The position numbers and the translations under genes were made by a program. This document shows positions 1 to 8,905 of a DNA stretch of 64,000 bases, piece by piece. The stretch is from assembly GCA_003194525.1 (NCBI GenBank), contig NBIV01000198.1:89942-153941 (forward strand). Reading direction: 5' to 3'. Every line of letters begins with the position of its first letter. The first letter of the stretch is position 1. This stretch comes from Gracilariopsis chorda. Taxonomy: Eukaryota; Rhodophyta; Florideophyceae; Gracilariales; Gracilariaceae. Under the pieces are notes generated by a model. The model saw only the letters and a list, made by a program, of their open reading frames with translations, did no database searches and was not told the DNA's origin.

Positions 1-1924
1 TTCCAACCCCAACAATCACAATAGCAATAGGAGTGTTATACGATGCGTCAATGATTGTGTCCACAGTGGCCGCCATGTCGGTGATAATCCCGTCCGTAAT
101 GATGAGCAACACGCAGAAGTGCTGATTTGCTTGAGACACTGGTTGCGACTGGCAGAGACCCATTGCATTGCGGATAAGCGGAGTGAAGTTTGTAGGGCCC
201 GAAAGCGTCACATTGGCCAATGCAGTTTTGTACGCTTCCAGTAGGCCCTGCACGCCAATCACGCGCGGATCCTGTCCACTGAGTGCAAAGTCAAAGGAAG
301 CAGCTCTCTCCTGCGGTAGAATAGCACCAAAGCCCAGAGCAGTGAATTGACCATCCGGAACATATGACTCCAGCACGGTGCCAATACCATGCAGTGCCTG
401 GTAGTACAGAGACGGCGCCATAGGATCTCCCATATAGTGCAGTGACTGCGGATCAGTTACGGGCCCGTTAGATGAAGTGAAATCGACGGCCACTATGAAT
501 TCTAGCCGCAGACCTCCTAGTAGAAACTGAGTGAAGGTAGGCATTTGCACAGGATCGACGTTGTGCACAATAAGCTCACCAGAATTGACGTATCGCGGCC
601 TGTTTACTTTCTTCGGATTGATAAGCGGAAAGGAGGAAGCGTTTTTGAGTCTGGCGAGTGAGAATTCTGCAATGCCAATGAGGTCATGTGGCGTATACCT
701 GTCATAGTCAAAGACCTCACAGCGAAGCTTGACTTGATCCCACGGTTCGCCATGTGTGTGCAGCATGAAACTGTCCGGGGTCCATGCCGGATTGAGCGTC
801 TTTGGGATGTATGCGGATTTGTAAACTGCGGAGTTTCGATTGTTGGTGATGTAGTATATCTTGAAGTACGGGTCGGACTTGCCAAATAAATCCTTCTTGT
901 CAAGCTTCTTGCCGGCGAATTGGACCTTGACTCGGACTTTTGTGGACTGGCTCTCATCATGAGCGTCAACGATGAGGACGCCAAAGTTGCCCGGTCTTCC
1001 CGTGCGATCAGCAAGCGTAAGTTGGGATGTACCCTTGGTAACAAGCTCTGCAAGGTTTGTAACGACCTGTCCCAGAAAGTCGCCCCTCCCTGTCTTGGGG
1101 TTATCGACGTCGATGAGGTGGAACTTGAGCGGTTGATACTGCTCGAAGAAATACGGGACCTTGATTCGGGTGACCCAAGAGGGAGAGGTGTTGTTCGGCG
1201 AAACCTCGGTCTTGGCGTGAAAAACCCATTGGATGTCGCCCGCGGTTGGGGCAAGCATCTTCTTGTTGGGCACGAGAAGATGGCAGACGGGATCGGATCG
1301 GCCGACTAGATCCTTGTTCTTGAGGCCCTTTGCGCTGAGCTCGAGGGAGATGTGGGCGACCTTGCCACTGGAGATTGAGGAGTTGGAGCCTATTGAGGGC
1401 CTTGACACGAGATATGGAGGGACGCCAGTTGAGGGATGCATATGCAAAGGCGGCTGCTGGTGAGGGTCCGTGGGAGGGTAGTACATGTTGTTTGGTTGGG
1501 GCGTGGGATAGCCGGGGTTGTACGGCATGGACGGAGTTGGATAGACATGGTACTGAGGTGTTTGCGGGTTTGGGACGGGGGTACCGAGAGGATTGCTGTA
1601 GTGCGGAGCGAGCGCGGGTTGTTGATAAGGGGAGTTGGGGAAGTGATGCTGCGGCTGGTGGGGGAGAATGGGCGGGCTTGGAGTTGACATGTGGGGTAGG
1701 AGATTGTGCATTTGGTGCGGAGGAAAGACGCCGGGGAATTCGGGGGGCGGGGGGGGGGGAGGTGGAGCTTGAGAGAATGTCGGGTGCATCCAGGTGGTGC
1801 GGTTCGAAACGTTGTTATGGTAATAGGCCCTGCCACTGCCATCAAAGTGGCGCGTCCACCCTTCGGGAAGTGTTTCGTCCAAGGCGGGCGGCGGAGGCAC
1901 GGGGACGGGGTGCGTGGAGGACAT
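1..1924 (-). CDS. WW-domain copine (C2A-C2B-vWA), partial, runs off left edge
   Basis: One open frame runs from an ATG at 1924 to the window edge (641 codons seen). Residues 19-48 form a WW domain: LPEGW at 19-23, a YY pair at 34-35, TTW at 43-45 and P48. A Pro/Tyr/His-rich linker fills about 50-180. C2A spans about 185-320 with a GRSDP loop and a DVDN...GDFLG loop; C2B spans about 322-455 with GKSDP and DYD...HDLIG. Both keep the acidic loops expected for calcium binding. The copine vWA domain starts near 470 with a DFTSS MIDAS motif and is cut while reading IVIVGVG. Copines are cytosolic calcium-dependent phospholipid-binding proteins that recruit partners to membranes. The C2-C2-vWA order is standard; the N-terminal WW domain, which binds Pro-rich ligands, is not usual for the family. 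The frame is unbroken, so the fusion looks genuine. The vWA end and stop lie outside the window. Confidence 0.9.
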   Translation of the reverse strand, partial: MSSTHPVPVPPPPALDETLPEGWTRHFDGSGRAYYHNNVSNRTTWMHPTFSQAPPPPPPPPEFPGVFPPHQMHNLLPHMSTPSPPILPHQPQHHFPNSPYQQPALAPHYSNPLGTPVPNPQTPQYHVYPTPSMPYNPGYPTPQPNNMYYPPTDPHQQPPLHMHPSTGVPPYLVSRPSIGSNSSISSGKVAHISLELSAKGLKNKDLVGRSDPVCHLLVPNKKMLAPTAGDIQWVFHAKTEVSPNNTSPSWVTRIKVPYFFEQYQPLKFHLIDVDNPKTGRGDFLGQVVTNLAELVTKGTSQLTLADRTGRPGNFGVLIVDAHDESQSTKVRVKVQFAGKKLDKKDLFGKSDPYFKIYYITNNRNSAVYKSAYIPKTLNPAWTPDSFMLHTHGEPWDQVKLRCEVFDYDRYTPHDLIGIAEFSLARLKNASSFPLINPKKVNRPRYVNSGELIVHNVDPVQMPTFTQFLLGGLRLEFIVAVDFTSSNGPVTDPQSLHYMGDPMAPSLYYQALHGIGTVLESYVPDGQFTALGFGAILPQERAASFDFALSGQDPRVIGVQGLLEAYKTALANVTLSGPTNFTPLIRNAMGLCQSQPVSQANQHFCVLLIITDGIITDMAATVDTIIDASYNTPIAIVIVGVG

Positions 1925-2245
1925 GATGGTGTTCAGGGTGGCGAAGGGCAGAGAGAGCGCGGGGAAGAAGGGGGTAGCAAAGTTGGGGCGGGGGAGGGGA
2001 GCGCAAAGAGGGTTCTGGCGGAGTGGAGTCGACGGGAGTTGGGGCGCGTGTATGCGCCCTTATTTTTTTTGAGCGATAGGAACGCTGGTTGCGAAGGTTG
2101 CGGATATCTATGATACGGCGGGTCCACGCAGGTGTGGTTCCTTTTTACATAAGTTGGGCAATGCACAAGGCTACGGCGCTACCGCCACACGTGGCACGCA
2201 GGTTACACTTTCCCCTCACACCCGCGCACGGCAGCGCACCGAGCG
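1925..2245. other. Intergenic: promoter side of the WW-copine gene
   Basis: This 321-bp gap separates the start of the WW-copine gene from the stop of the DUF2854 gene, both on the minus strand. It is purine-rich on the plus strand near 1940-2040, which makes a pyrimidine-rich leader on the minus strand. I see no gene in it. Confidence 0.4.
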
Positions 2246-3064
2246 TCATTGTTGCGCGCCAGAGCGCAGAGTGAGTGCCACCAGGCGCAGTTTGGGGTCC
2301 ACTTTCTCCACATGCGCCGACACTCCCGGTCCGAAGAAGCGTTCAAATCGCTCTTGTCTCTGCTCCCAGTCGCTGTACGGCGTCGCCACGGAGCGGAAGA
2401 TAAGCCGTAAGCAGTATTCACCTCCCTCTGCCACCTGCTCTTCAGCGCGTTCTAACACGGGACACGCCTCGCCGCGTGGCACCAGTCCCAGACTGGACAA
2501 CGCGGCAGCCATGTGTGCCTCGTCTCCGTATCGATGCCTCGTTATGTCTTGATAGATCTTCTTCTGAATTGGCGTCGCACGCGCTTCCCGCGCTTGCTTG
2601 GCGCCCGCGGCGGACGTGACTGGCACCGGCTGCAACTCGGCGTACTTGAGCGCGCAACCGACGAGAAGGATTGGCACGCCGTACACGAAGCCTAGCGACG
2701 TGGCCGACGCCGTGCCATATGATCCGATGTACGACCAGAACGACGAGATTGTGACCAATGCGCCGGCGCCTAGAAAGACGTTTGCCAGCGAGAAACCGCG
2801 GATTTCAAACGGCGGCTCGGCGCTGTCCGCCTTCTGTTCGGACGGCGCACATGCGTGTATGGTCGCCCTTCGCCGCTGTGGCGCGACTGCCGTGGTGCTC
2901 CGCGACGGGCATGTGCGCGACGTGCCGAGGAACGAGCGCAGTGGCGAGGCGCTGCTTGCGATGAAAGCTGATGGCATTGCCCGCGAGTGCTTCATGACGA
3001 TGCAAAAGCGCCGGATGGTCGCAAGCACAACCACAGCCAGCGCTATTTCGCAGATGTCAAGCAC
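2246..3064 (-). CDS. DUF2854 family plastid protein
   Basis: The conserved part, about residues 85-150, reads as two closely spaced hydrophobic helices (FLGAGALVTISSF and GFVYGVPILLVGCALK) followed by AELQPVPV. This is the signature of DUF2854, found in cyanobacteria and plastids. The function is unknown. The N-terminus is Ser/Arg/Ala-rich with few acidic residues, as in plastid transit peptides. The frame opens at 3064, but ATG codons at 2995 and 2977 give shorter proteins whose N-termini (for example MPSAFIASSAS) look more like a transit peptide, so the start is uncertain. The C-terminal 110 residues are soluble and charged. It is divergent from the coiled-coil gene at 3540, with 475 bp between them. 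The family call is fairly firm; the localisation is inferred. Confidence 0.75.
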   Translation of the reverse strand: MLDICEIALAVVVLATIRRFCIVMKHSRAMPSAFIASSASPLRSFLGTSRTCPSRSTTAVAPQRRRATIHACAPSEQKADSAEPPFEIRGFSLANVFLGAGALVTISSFWSYIGSYGTASATSLGFVYGVPILLVGCALKYAELQPVPVTSAAGAKQAREARATPIQKKIYQDITRHRYGDEAHMAAALSSLGLVPRGEACPVLERAEEQVAEGGEYCLRLIFRSVATPYSDWEQRQERFERFFGPGVSAHVEKVDPKLRLVALTLRSGAQQ

Positions 3065-3539
3065 GGCGAGATACGAAGGTACATAAGGCCGTGGTGGACA
3101 CGCCGTGCTAAGTTACTAGAGGTGGCGTCGTGGGTGGCGCCGTTGCCAAACGTGTGGTCAGCGGAAAGCGCGCCCAGCCCGCGTCGGTCAGTAGCCCTCC
3201 GCAGCCGCAGCTAACCGCGTTTGCGCCTGTGGTTACCTGGCGCGTAGCCGTCACACGTCGTGACGAGGCAAATGCAGCATGCGCCGGACGCCCGCCGCAT
3301 GCCTTCCGTGGGGCCTGTCTCACGTCATGGACAGAGCAGCAGTGCGCGTCCACATCATCAACCGAACGCACCATCGCCCATCGCGCCCGTCCAGTTCGCC
3401 ACCCCCCCCGCGCACACTCGCGTCACGTAGCACGTAGCACAGTCTCAGCCCAACCGAAAACGGCTATTTACTATTTACTACCTTCTTCTACGTCGCCCAT
3501 CCCAACGCCCCCCCCGCCCCCCTCCGTCGCTCCACAAGC
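3065..3539. promoter_or_regulatory. Divergent intergenic promoter region
   Basis: This 475-bp gap lies between head-to-head genes (DUF2854 on minus, coiled-coil protein on plus). It holds an AT-rich CTATTTACTATTTACTA stretch at about 3464-3482, followed by a C-rich leader just before the ATG at 3540. No gene is evident; the several short frames here are not convincing. Confidence 0.4.
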
Positions 3540-6314
3540 ATGCCCTCCTACCTTTTCGACAGACTATCTGCATTCGTCTCTACCATATTCCCCGTCGCAA
3601 CCGTCGACTGGGACGACCAACTCTCCGAGGACGACCCTCATGACCTCTTGCATCGCCACTTATCCACTTCCATACCGCCCATCGATGACCTTCCACGTCG
3701 GTGGGACCGCTGCGCCGCCAGCGCCGAAATTGCTCCCGCTTCCGACTTTGCTCGCGCGAAAGTGAAATTGCGCACACTTCGCGCTCAGCGCGCAGAGCTG
3801 CGAAACACAGTGCAAACCCTCACCCACAAGCTCGCCGCCATGGAGTGTGAACGGAACGCCGCTACAAACCGCGTCGCATCGTTGCCTTCCTCCCTTTCCG
3901 ATGCCACGCACCAAATCTCTTGGCTGCGCTCCCGCGTAGCCGCCCTGGAGCGACATAACGAGCACCTGCTCCAGCGCACTGACCACCAAGTCTCCGTTGT
4001 GTACCACGCGCGTTCACAAGCTGCCTTGCATAACGCCACGTTCACCGATACTATGTATGCATTGCACACTGACCTGGCCGACCTTCGTCATGAAAGGGAC
4101 CACCTACTCGATCGTCTGCATTCGCTCGAGCATCGTCTCGTCGATTCTGACGCCGACAGATGCATGCTCTACGTTGTATCTGTCGAGCGTGACCGTTTGG
4201 AAGAGCGCCTTCAGCACATACACAACGTTCATAAAAGTCATGCAAAAGTGCATTCTGAACTTGCGAACAATAAGCGTCTATTGGAAACTGTTACCAAGAA
4301 ATTACTTGAGGCCTGTCATCGTAACAACCAACTACGTCTAGACAATGAGGCTAAGATCCAAAATGAACATAGTATGCGCCAGATGTTTGGCGATTTGAAA
4401 AAGGAATGCGAGCGTTTACAGTTGGAACGTGATCAAGCTGCGGAGCTTGAACAACAACTCACCGCTCAACTGGCTGCACTGAGGCGCCACTTTGCTGACT
4501 TTGATCAACTGCAACTGGCCGCACAACGTGCTCATACCCTTGAGCATGCTTACAGCTCTTTGGCTCGCGCCGTTGGACAACACGTACACAGCCCCGTGGA
4601 TGAAACGGCTACTGTGCAGCTGAACTCGTTTGTTCAGCAGATTGTCGCGCGATACCAGCAAAGCGCTACCGATCTTGAAGCTTTGCAAGCTGATGCAGAT
4701 ATGCACCAATCGCGGATTGATCAACTCAACGATGCGCTGGAGAAAGAGCGCCATGCAACAGCTCAGGCGGAGCTTCGTATTGATGTAATTGCCGAAAAGC
4801 ACGTCCAACTGGCGACCGCTATCGGCCATCGCGAATGTCCGCTTGACCCACAAACCGGCTTGGCTAACATCTATCCACATGCTCGGCGTCTCGCCGAGCT
4901 GACCGAGTCCCAACAGAGCACCATCCTCAACTTGAGAGAAAACTTGGTCAAATGTGAGGCCGAAGCCGAGACCACTTCTATGCAAGTGGAAAAGCTCAAG
5001 CGTTTGCGTCGAACCATGAAAGCCGACGCCGAACAGCTTGAAAGCCGAGTGCATTCACTCGAGGCTGAAGTTGCTGCACTGTCCAGAGAGAACAGTGCTA
5101 TGAAAAATTCTCTGCAATACTTTGAAGAACAAAGTCACCAACGCCAAGGCATTTCTGAGGTGCTGCGGCTTGAGAAGGAACGTAACGCTACCAATGTTAG
5201 GGACCATGGAGTGGAGATGGCCCACTTGCGTGCTCAATTAGCGGAACGTGACGCGTTGGTCGAGAAGAGTGTTGCGGAGACCAAGCGCTTGCATGAGATT
5301 GTTAGCGACTTGCAGACCACTTGTACTACGCTGCAAGGGGAGAAGCTTGAGCTTGATGGCCAAGCTTCTGAGAATTCTGATAAGAATCAGCGTATGGAGG
5401 CTGAGATGACCAAACTGTCTGCCGAGCTCCACCACATTCGAGATGAGCGTGATTCTTTGCAGAATGAGCTTAGGGAACAGGGCCAACTTGTTTCGGCTGA
5501 GCGTGAGGAACTTGCTGTACAACTTGCGGAGCGTACTGCCAACTTTGCGGAGCTTGAGGCTGAACTGAATGATGCGAGAAAGACGTACATTGAGGCGGCC
5601 AACAACTTTGAGGCGCAGAGAGCAGCTTTGGAGAAACAACTTGGAGTTTCGCAACGAGAGAAGGAACAAGTGAATGACTTGCTTGTTGCTATGAGTGGTA
5701 GCAATGAAGAAGGGGACAAACGACTGGAGCAAGCAATGAAAAGATGTGAGCAACTGGAACAGGAGAACGACGGGCTGCGACTATCTGTTGGAGAATCGAG
5801 ACAGGTGAACCGAAATGTGCACTTGAGAAGTATGACTCGAGAGGAAGATAGTAGCTCTTTTCGGTCGGACTCTTGCTCTGTTACGAGCAGTTTGACGACG
5901 AGTTCGGCTGGTAGTGAGGAGGGCCTGGGCCTTTCAAGGCGTGTGCAGCAGTTGCAAAGTCGGTTGGATGAAGAGACCAGAGTGAGGGAGGACAAGGCGA
6001 AGCGGCTACGTGAGGCTGAGCAACGACTGAGGGATATGCGCGGTGATATGGAAAAGCTGAAGAATGTGGCCAAGGACAAGGAGCGTGAGGCGGATGGACT
6101 GAGGAATGAAATGAAGAGTATTCACTCGCGGATGAGAAAGATGGCGCATGTTTCTATGCCGAGGGATTATGAAAAGTGGCTTGAGGGGGATGATGAGGAT
6201 TTGGAACGTTTGCAACAAGTGAGGGAGGCGACTAGAAAGGAACGAGAGGTGGATCGAAGATCGAAAGGAAGAAGAAAAAGCAAGGGTGTGATGTTTGAGA
6301 ATAAGGGGCGATGA
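3540..6314 (+). CDS. Large coiled-coil protein of unknown function (924 aa)
   Basis: I do not recognise a family. The first 65 residues are non-helical and acidic (VDWDDQLSEDDPHDLL). From about 75 to 760 the protein is almost continuous heptad-type sequence rich in Leu, Glu, Gln, Lys and Arg, so a long parallel coiled coil is likely. A Ser-rich break lies around 760-800 (SSSFRSDSCSVTSS), then a second coiled segment (about 805-880) and a very basic tail (RRSKGRRKSKG). No transmembrane segment, motor or kinase motif is visible. The architecture fits centrosomal/spindle-like, Golgin-like or vesicle-tether proteins, but that rests on shape alone. Coiled-coil homology is unreliable. The ATG at 3540 follows a C-rich leader and is the first in frame. 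The gene is a single exon. Confidence 0.8.
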   Translation: MPSYLFDRLSAFVSTIFPVATVDWDDQLSEDDPHDLLHRHLSTSIPPIDDLPRRWDRCAASAEIAPASDFARAKVKLRTLRAQRAELRNTVQTLTHKLAAMECERNAATNRVASLPSSLSDATHQISWLRSRVAALERHNEHLLQRTDHQVSVVYHARSQAALHNATFTDTMYALHTDLADLRHERDHLLDRLHSLEHRLVDSDADRCMLYVVSVERDRLEERLQHIHNVHKSHAKVHSELANNKRLLETVTKKLLEACHRNNQLRLDNEAKIQNEHSMRQMFGDLKKECERLQLERDQAAELEQQLTAQLAALRRHFADFDQLQLAAQRAHTLEHAYSSLARAVGQHVHSPVDETATVQLNSFVQQIVARYQQSATDLEALQADADMHQSRIDQLNDALEKERHATAQAELRIDVIAEKHVQLATAIGHRECPLDPQTGLANIYPHARRLAELTESQQSTILNLRENLVKCEAEAETTSMQVEKLKRLRRTMKADAEQLESRVHSLEAEVAALSRENSAMKNSLQYFEEQSHQRQGISEVLRLEKERNATNVRDHGVEMAHLRAQLAERDALVEKSVAETKRLHEIVSDLQTTCTTLQGEKLELDGQASENSDKNQRMEAEMTKLSAELHHIRDERDSLQNELREQGQLVSAEREELAVQLAERTANFAELEAELNDARKTYIEAANNFEAQRAALEKQLGVSQREKEQVNDLLVAMSGSNEEGDKRLEQAMKRCEQLEQENDGLRLSVGESRQVNRNVHLRSMTREEDSSSFRSDSCSVTSSLTTSSAGSEEGLGLSRRVQQLQSRLDEETRVREDKAKRLREAEQRLRDMRGDMEKLKNVAKDKEREADGLRNEMKSIHSRMRKMAHVSMPRDYEKWLEGDDEDLERLQQVREATRKEREVDRRSKGRRKSKGVMFENKGR

Positions 6315-6591
6315 AGGTAGGTGTTGTGATGTGTGTTGCTACTACTGACGAGCGAAGATTGCTCGCGTCGTTGGTGATATTCTCCACCGAGAGGTTTTGT
6401 ATTGTAACGTACAAGCTAATATGTTGTTTACATGGGACGGATTTCTTGTAGTGTATCCGGTACTAGTTGCGGCGCCAAGTCGTTTTGAAATTAAATTGTT
6501 GCTAACATGTTTATATCTATGTGTAAGGCCTTTTGAAGGAAGAGCACGCTTCTCGTTACCAGACATTGCTTTAGCAGAAGAAAGAGACATG

Positions 6592-6993
6592 CTATCTCAG
6601 TGGCTGCGCTATTCGGTGTGCTTTGGTTATGCAGGTGCCCGCAACGGACAGAACATTGGCGGTATCATCCACGATGTCGCGCAGTGCGGAAAGCTCGTGT
6701 CGCACGTCGGTGGACTTGAGTCGTTCCTTGTGGTTATCAATGACTGCGCGGACGTTTTCATCGGCGTCCATGGCATGTCTCATTTCGCGAAGGGCGGCAC
6801 ACCCATCGGTGAGATTTTTTGAAACGGCCAGGTCGATCTGACGTTCGAAGAGAAGAACGGCGTCCTTCTTGGCGGTATCGAACCGTTTGTGCTGACGGGA
6901 TGTGCTCTCAGCTGCTTTTTGACGCGCCTTCATCTTGTTGAGCGTGTCCCAGACGGACGCCATGGAGGACTGCGGACGCGGTTTTTCGGACAT
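6592..6993 (-). CDS. Small helical protein, unknown function (133 aa)
   Basis: The reading frame extends upstream to 7167, but the preferred start is the ATG at 6993 (MSEKPRPQSSMASVWDTL), because the upstream 58 residues are Pro/Ser-rich and look like untranslated leader. The protein is charged and predicted helical, with repeated Arg/Lys/Asp/Glu and Ala, and no signal or membrane segment. I do not recognise a family. It converges with the coiled-coil gene ending at 6314 and diverges from the ClpF-like gene starting at 7552. The low AT/GC contrast and short length make this a moderate-confidence gene; a conserved homologue would settle it. Confidence 0.5.
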   Translation of the reverse strand: MSEKPRPQSSMASVWDTLNKMKARQKAAESTSRQHKRFDTAKKDAVLLFERQIDLAVSKNLTDGCAALREMRHAMDADENVRAVIDNHKERLKSTDVRHELSALRDIVDDTANVLSVAGTCITKAHRIAQPLR

Positions 6994-7551
6994 GTTTTGC
7001 GCGGGATGTGACGGTGACCAGGGGGTTTTTAGGGGGAGTTGAGCGGAGCGATGGATGGAGTGATGGACGGAGAATGAAGGTGAGGCACGAAGGGAGCAGT
7101 TGGGCGGGTAAAGCTGTGGGGACGCAAGGAGGCGGATGGGCGTCATGGCTGTATGAAACGTGTGCACGGTGGAGTGTAAACTTGTGCACTGTCAGCGACA
7201 TGGTATGGTAACTTATATCATACGGCGAGCTGAGAAGATCTGGTGGCGCGGAGATGATGGCTCGGCGAGTTTTCCATTGGCTCTTCGCGGCAGCGCCTGC
7301 TGATTGGTCGCAGCAGATATCGAGCGCGATATTGGGAGCCGATGCAAATTGAAATGCACGCGCTGTGTTACAAAAGTTGCAGACCAGGACGGCTGTCTCA
7401 TCAGCAGTTGCATGTTGACAGACCTGCATGTTGACCACCCGCCCAACGTTGTCCATCCCCGTTGACGTCGCGGCTATTCTATCTACCCTGCCGTCTTTGA
7501 AGCTTACCTGTCTTCTCCCGTGCGCCTTCTCACCCACGTAGTCGTCGCGCC
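6994..7551. promoter_or_regulatory. Divergent intergenic region
   Basis: This gap lies between the small helical gene (minus) and the ClpF-like gene (plus). The frame of the former stays open to 7167, so part of this may be coding if an upstream start is used. Otherwise I see no gene; it presumably holds the promoters of both. Confidence 0.35.
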
Positions 7552-8268
7552 ATGCATGCTTGCTTCGTGGTGCACTCGCCTTTCAACCCTACGCACACGC
7601 CTGCGCGACGCGCGCCGTGTTGCAGTCTCGCGGACCGAGCCGCGCATGAAGCGCAGCCTCTCTCCCGCTCCGAGAACAACACGCTTTTGTCCAGAATGCT
7701 TCAACTCGCCTTGAAAGAGCAAGACTTCCAAACCGCCGCGCAGATTCGCGACGCACGTCGCGCACTGGATGACACCGACCCCACCGCCAAACTGCGCACA
7801 GAACTTCAACATGCACTAGACACTCAGGATTTTTCAAGGGCCTGCGCGCTACGTGACCGTATTGATCAACTTACAATGATGCTGTTTGCAGAGCGAGCGA
7901 AACCGAAGTTCCCTATTGGCTTGGTTGTGCGACATAAGTTGTTGGGCTATCGTATGATTTTGTTCGGAGTGGATTATAGATGTAGAACGGCGCGAGGGGG
8001 GCATTCTTTTTTCTCCAGTGGGTTGAATGAACGGGGGGATGACCAACCTTGGTACCATGCTGCTGTTGATGAGAGAGACAAGACTGCTGGAGATAACATT
8101 GTGTACGTGGCGGAGGACGAGTGTTGTCCGGCTGCAGAAGGCACTCTTGTGCAGCATCCAATTACGCGTATCATGTTTAAGGGCATTTACGAGACCACGA
8201 CTTGCCCCGGTCTCACGTGCTACATTCCGTGTGGACGTGACGAAGAAGCTTATGAAGATTACCCCTGA
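7552..8268 (+). CDS. ClpF-like protein: UVR motifs plus YccV-like domain, probably plastid
   Basis: After an N-terminal stretch of about 45 residues low in acidic residues (possible transit peptide), two UVR-like helical motifs follow at about 48-75 and 83-110 (each of the form LxxALxxxDFxxAxxxRD). A YccV/HspQ-like domain runs from about 120 to 238, with the family core GLVVRHKLLGYR, then RGDDQPWYHAAVDERD and YVAEDE. This combination is that of ClpF, the plastid adaptor that with ClpS1 delivers substrates to the Clp protease; EXECUTER proteins carry a related domain set but are much longer. The length (238 aa) suits a ClpF-type protein. The domain reading is strong; the Clp role in this organism is inferred. 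Confidence 0.8.
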   Translation: MHACFVVHSPFNPTHTPARRAPCCSLADRAAHEAQPLSRSENNTLLSRMLQLALKEQDFQTAAQIRDARRALDDTDPTAKLRTELQHALDTQDFSRACALRDRIDQLTMMLFAERAKPKFPIGLVVRHKLLGYRMILFGVDYRCRTARGGHSFFSSGLNERGDDQPWYHAAVDERDKTAGDNIVYVAEDECCPAAEGTLVQHPITRIMFKGIYETTTCPGLTCYIPCGRDEEAYEDYP

Positions 8269-8650
8269 GGTCGCTGGCTACTGCGGACCGTTGTCGCTGT
8301 GCGTGTGTATACTTTTGTTTTTACTTTAGCTCTTGTATAGTGTTTGTATGTGCTTGCTGCGGTTTTGCTTGTATAAGGATACATGTAAAGCTTTGTTGTT
8401 TCGGTTCGGAGCGCATGCTCTTCCACAGTCCATCACATGATCATGCCAAAACGTTTTGTATCATCCGTCCGCTATCACTAGTACACGGTGCGGAATAGAG
8501 ATATACCACGTGGACACGTCATTTTTCCGCCATTTCCATTCGCTATTATCAAATCATGCCACCCTTCCAAACGAAAGCGCCCTTCTTCTTCGCGTTCGAC
8601 CAACCCGTCGTTTGGCCGCGTACATAGCACACTTTCTTGTTGCTGCCAAT
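8269..8650. other. Intergenic: 3' end of ClpF-like gene and promoter of BolA gene
   Basis: An AT-richer stretch follows the stop at 8268, probably the 3' UTR. The frame of the BolA gene is open back to 8456, but the conserved domain begins exactly at the ATG at 8651. No other gene is seen. Confidence 0.4.
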
Positions 8651-8905
8651 ATGCCGTTGAATGTGGAGCTAGTGAAATCTGTCTTGCAGAAAAACCCGCA
8701 CTTGAACCCGATCCATGTCGACGTGGAAGACATATCAAGTAACTGTGGAACCTCCTTCTCTGTCTTCATCGTCTCTGCCGCATTCGAGTCCAAGTCGCTT
8801 CTCGCCCGACACCGTCTCGTTCACGCCGCTCTCTCGGAGCAAATGCCCTCCATACACGCTCTCAACATAAAATGCCTCACTCCAGACGCCTACCAGTCCT
8901 CATAG
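8651..8905 (+). CDS. BOLA2: BolA2-like Fe-S trafficking protein (84 aa)
   Basis: The whole protein is one BolA domain: MPLNVELVKSVLQKN, then HVDVEDISSNCGTSF with the loop Cys that marks the BolA2 class, then the core FESKSLLARHRLVHAAL with the invariant RHR...V, and LTPDAY at the end. BolA2 proteins pair with monothiol CGFS glutaredoxins (Grx3/4) in the cytosol, sharing a [2Fe-2S] cluster through the loop Cys and the conserved His. The length matches the family (about 85 aa). The start at 8651 is chosen because upstream frame sequence has no homology. The stop TAG (8903-8905) directly abuts the TGA of the convergent isomerase gene (8900-8902 on minus), so the two CDSs overlap by 6 bp. Confidence 0.9.
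   Translation: MPLNVELVKSVLQKNPHLNPIHVDVEDISSNCGTSFSVFIVSAAFESKSLLARHRLVHAALSEQMPSIHALNIKCLTPDAYQSS

Noticed and set aside
604-1254. 217-codon minus-strand frame with Arg/Ser/Thr-rich protein
   Set aside because: It is out of phase with the WW-copine frame, which runs uninterrupted through the same bases and carries clear C2 and vWA motifs.
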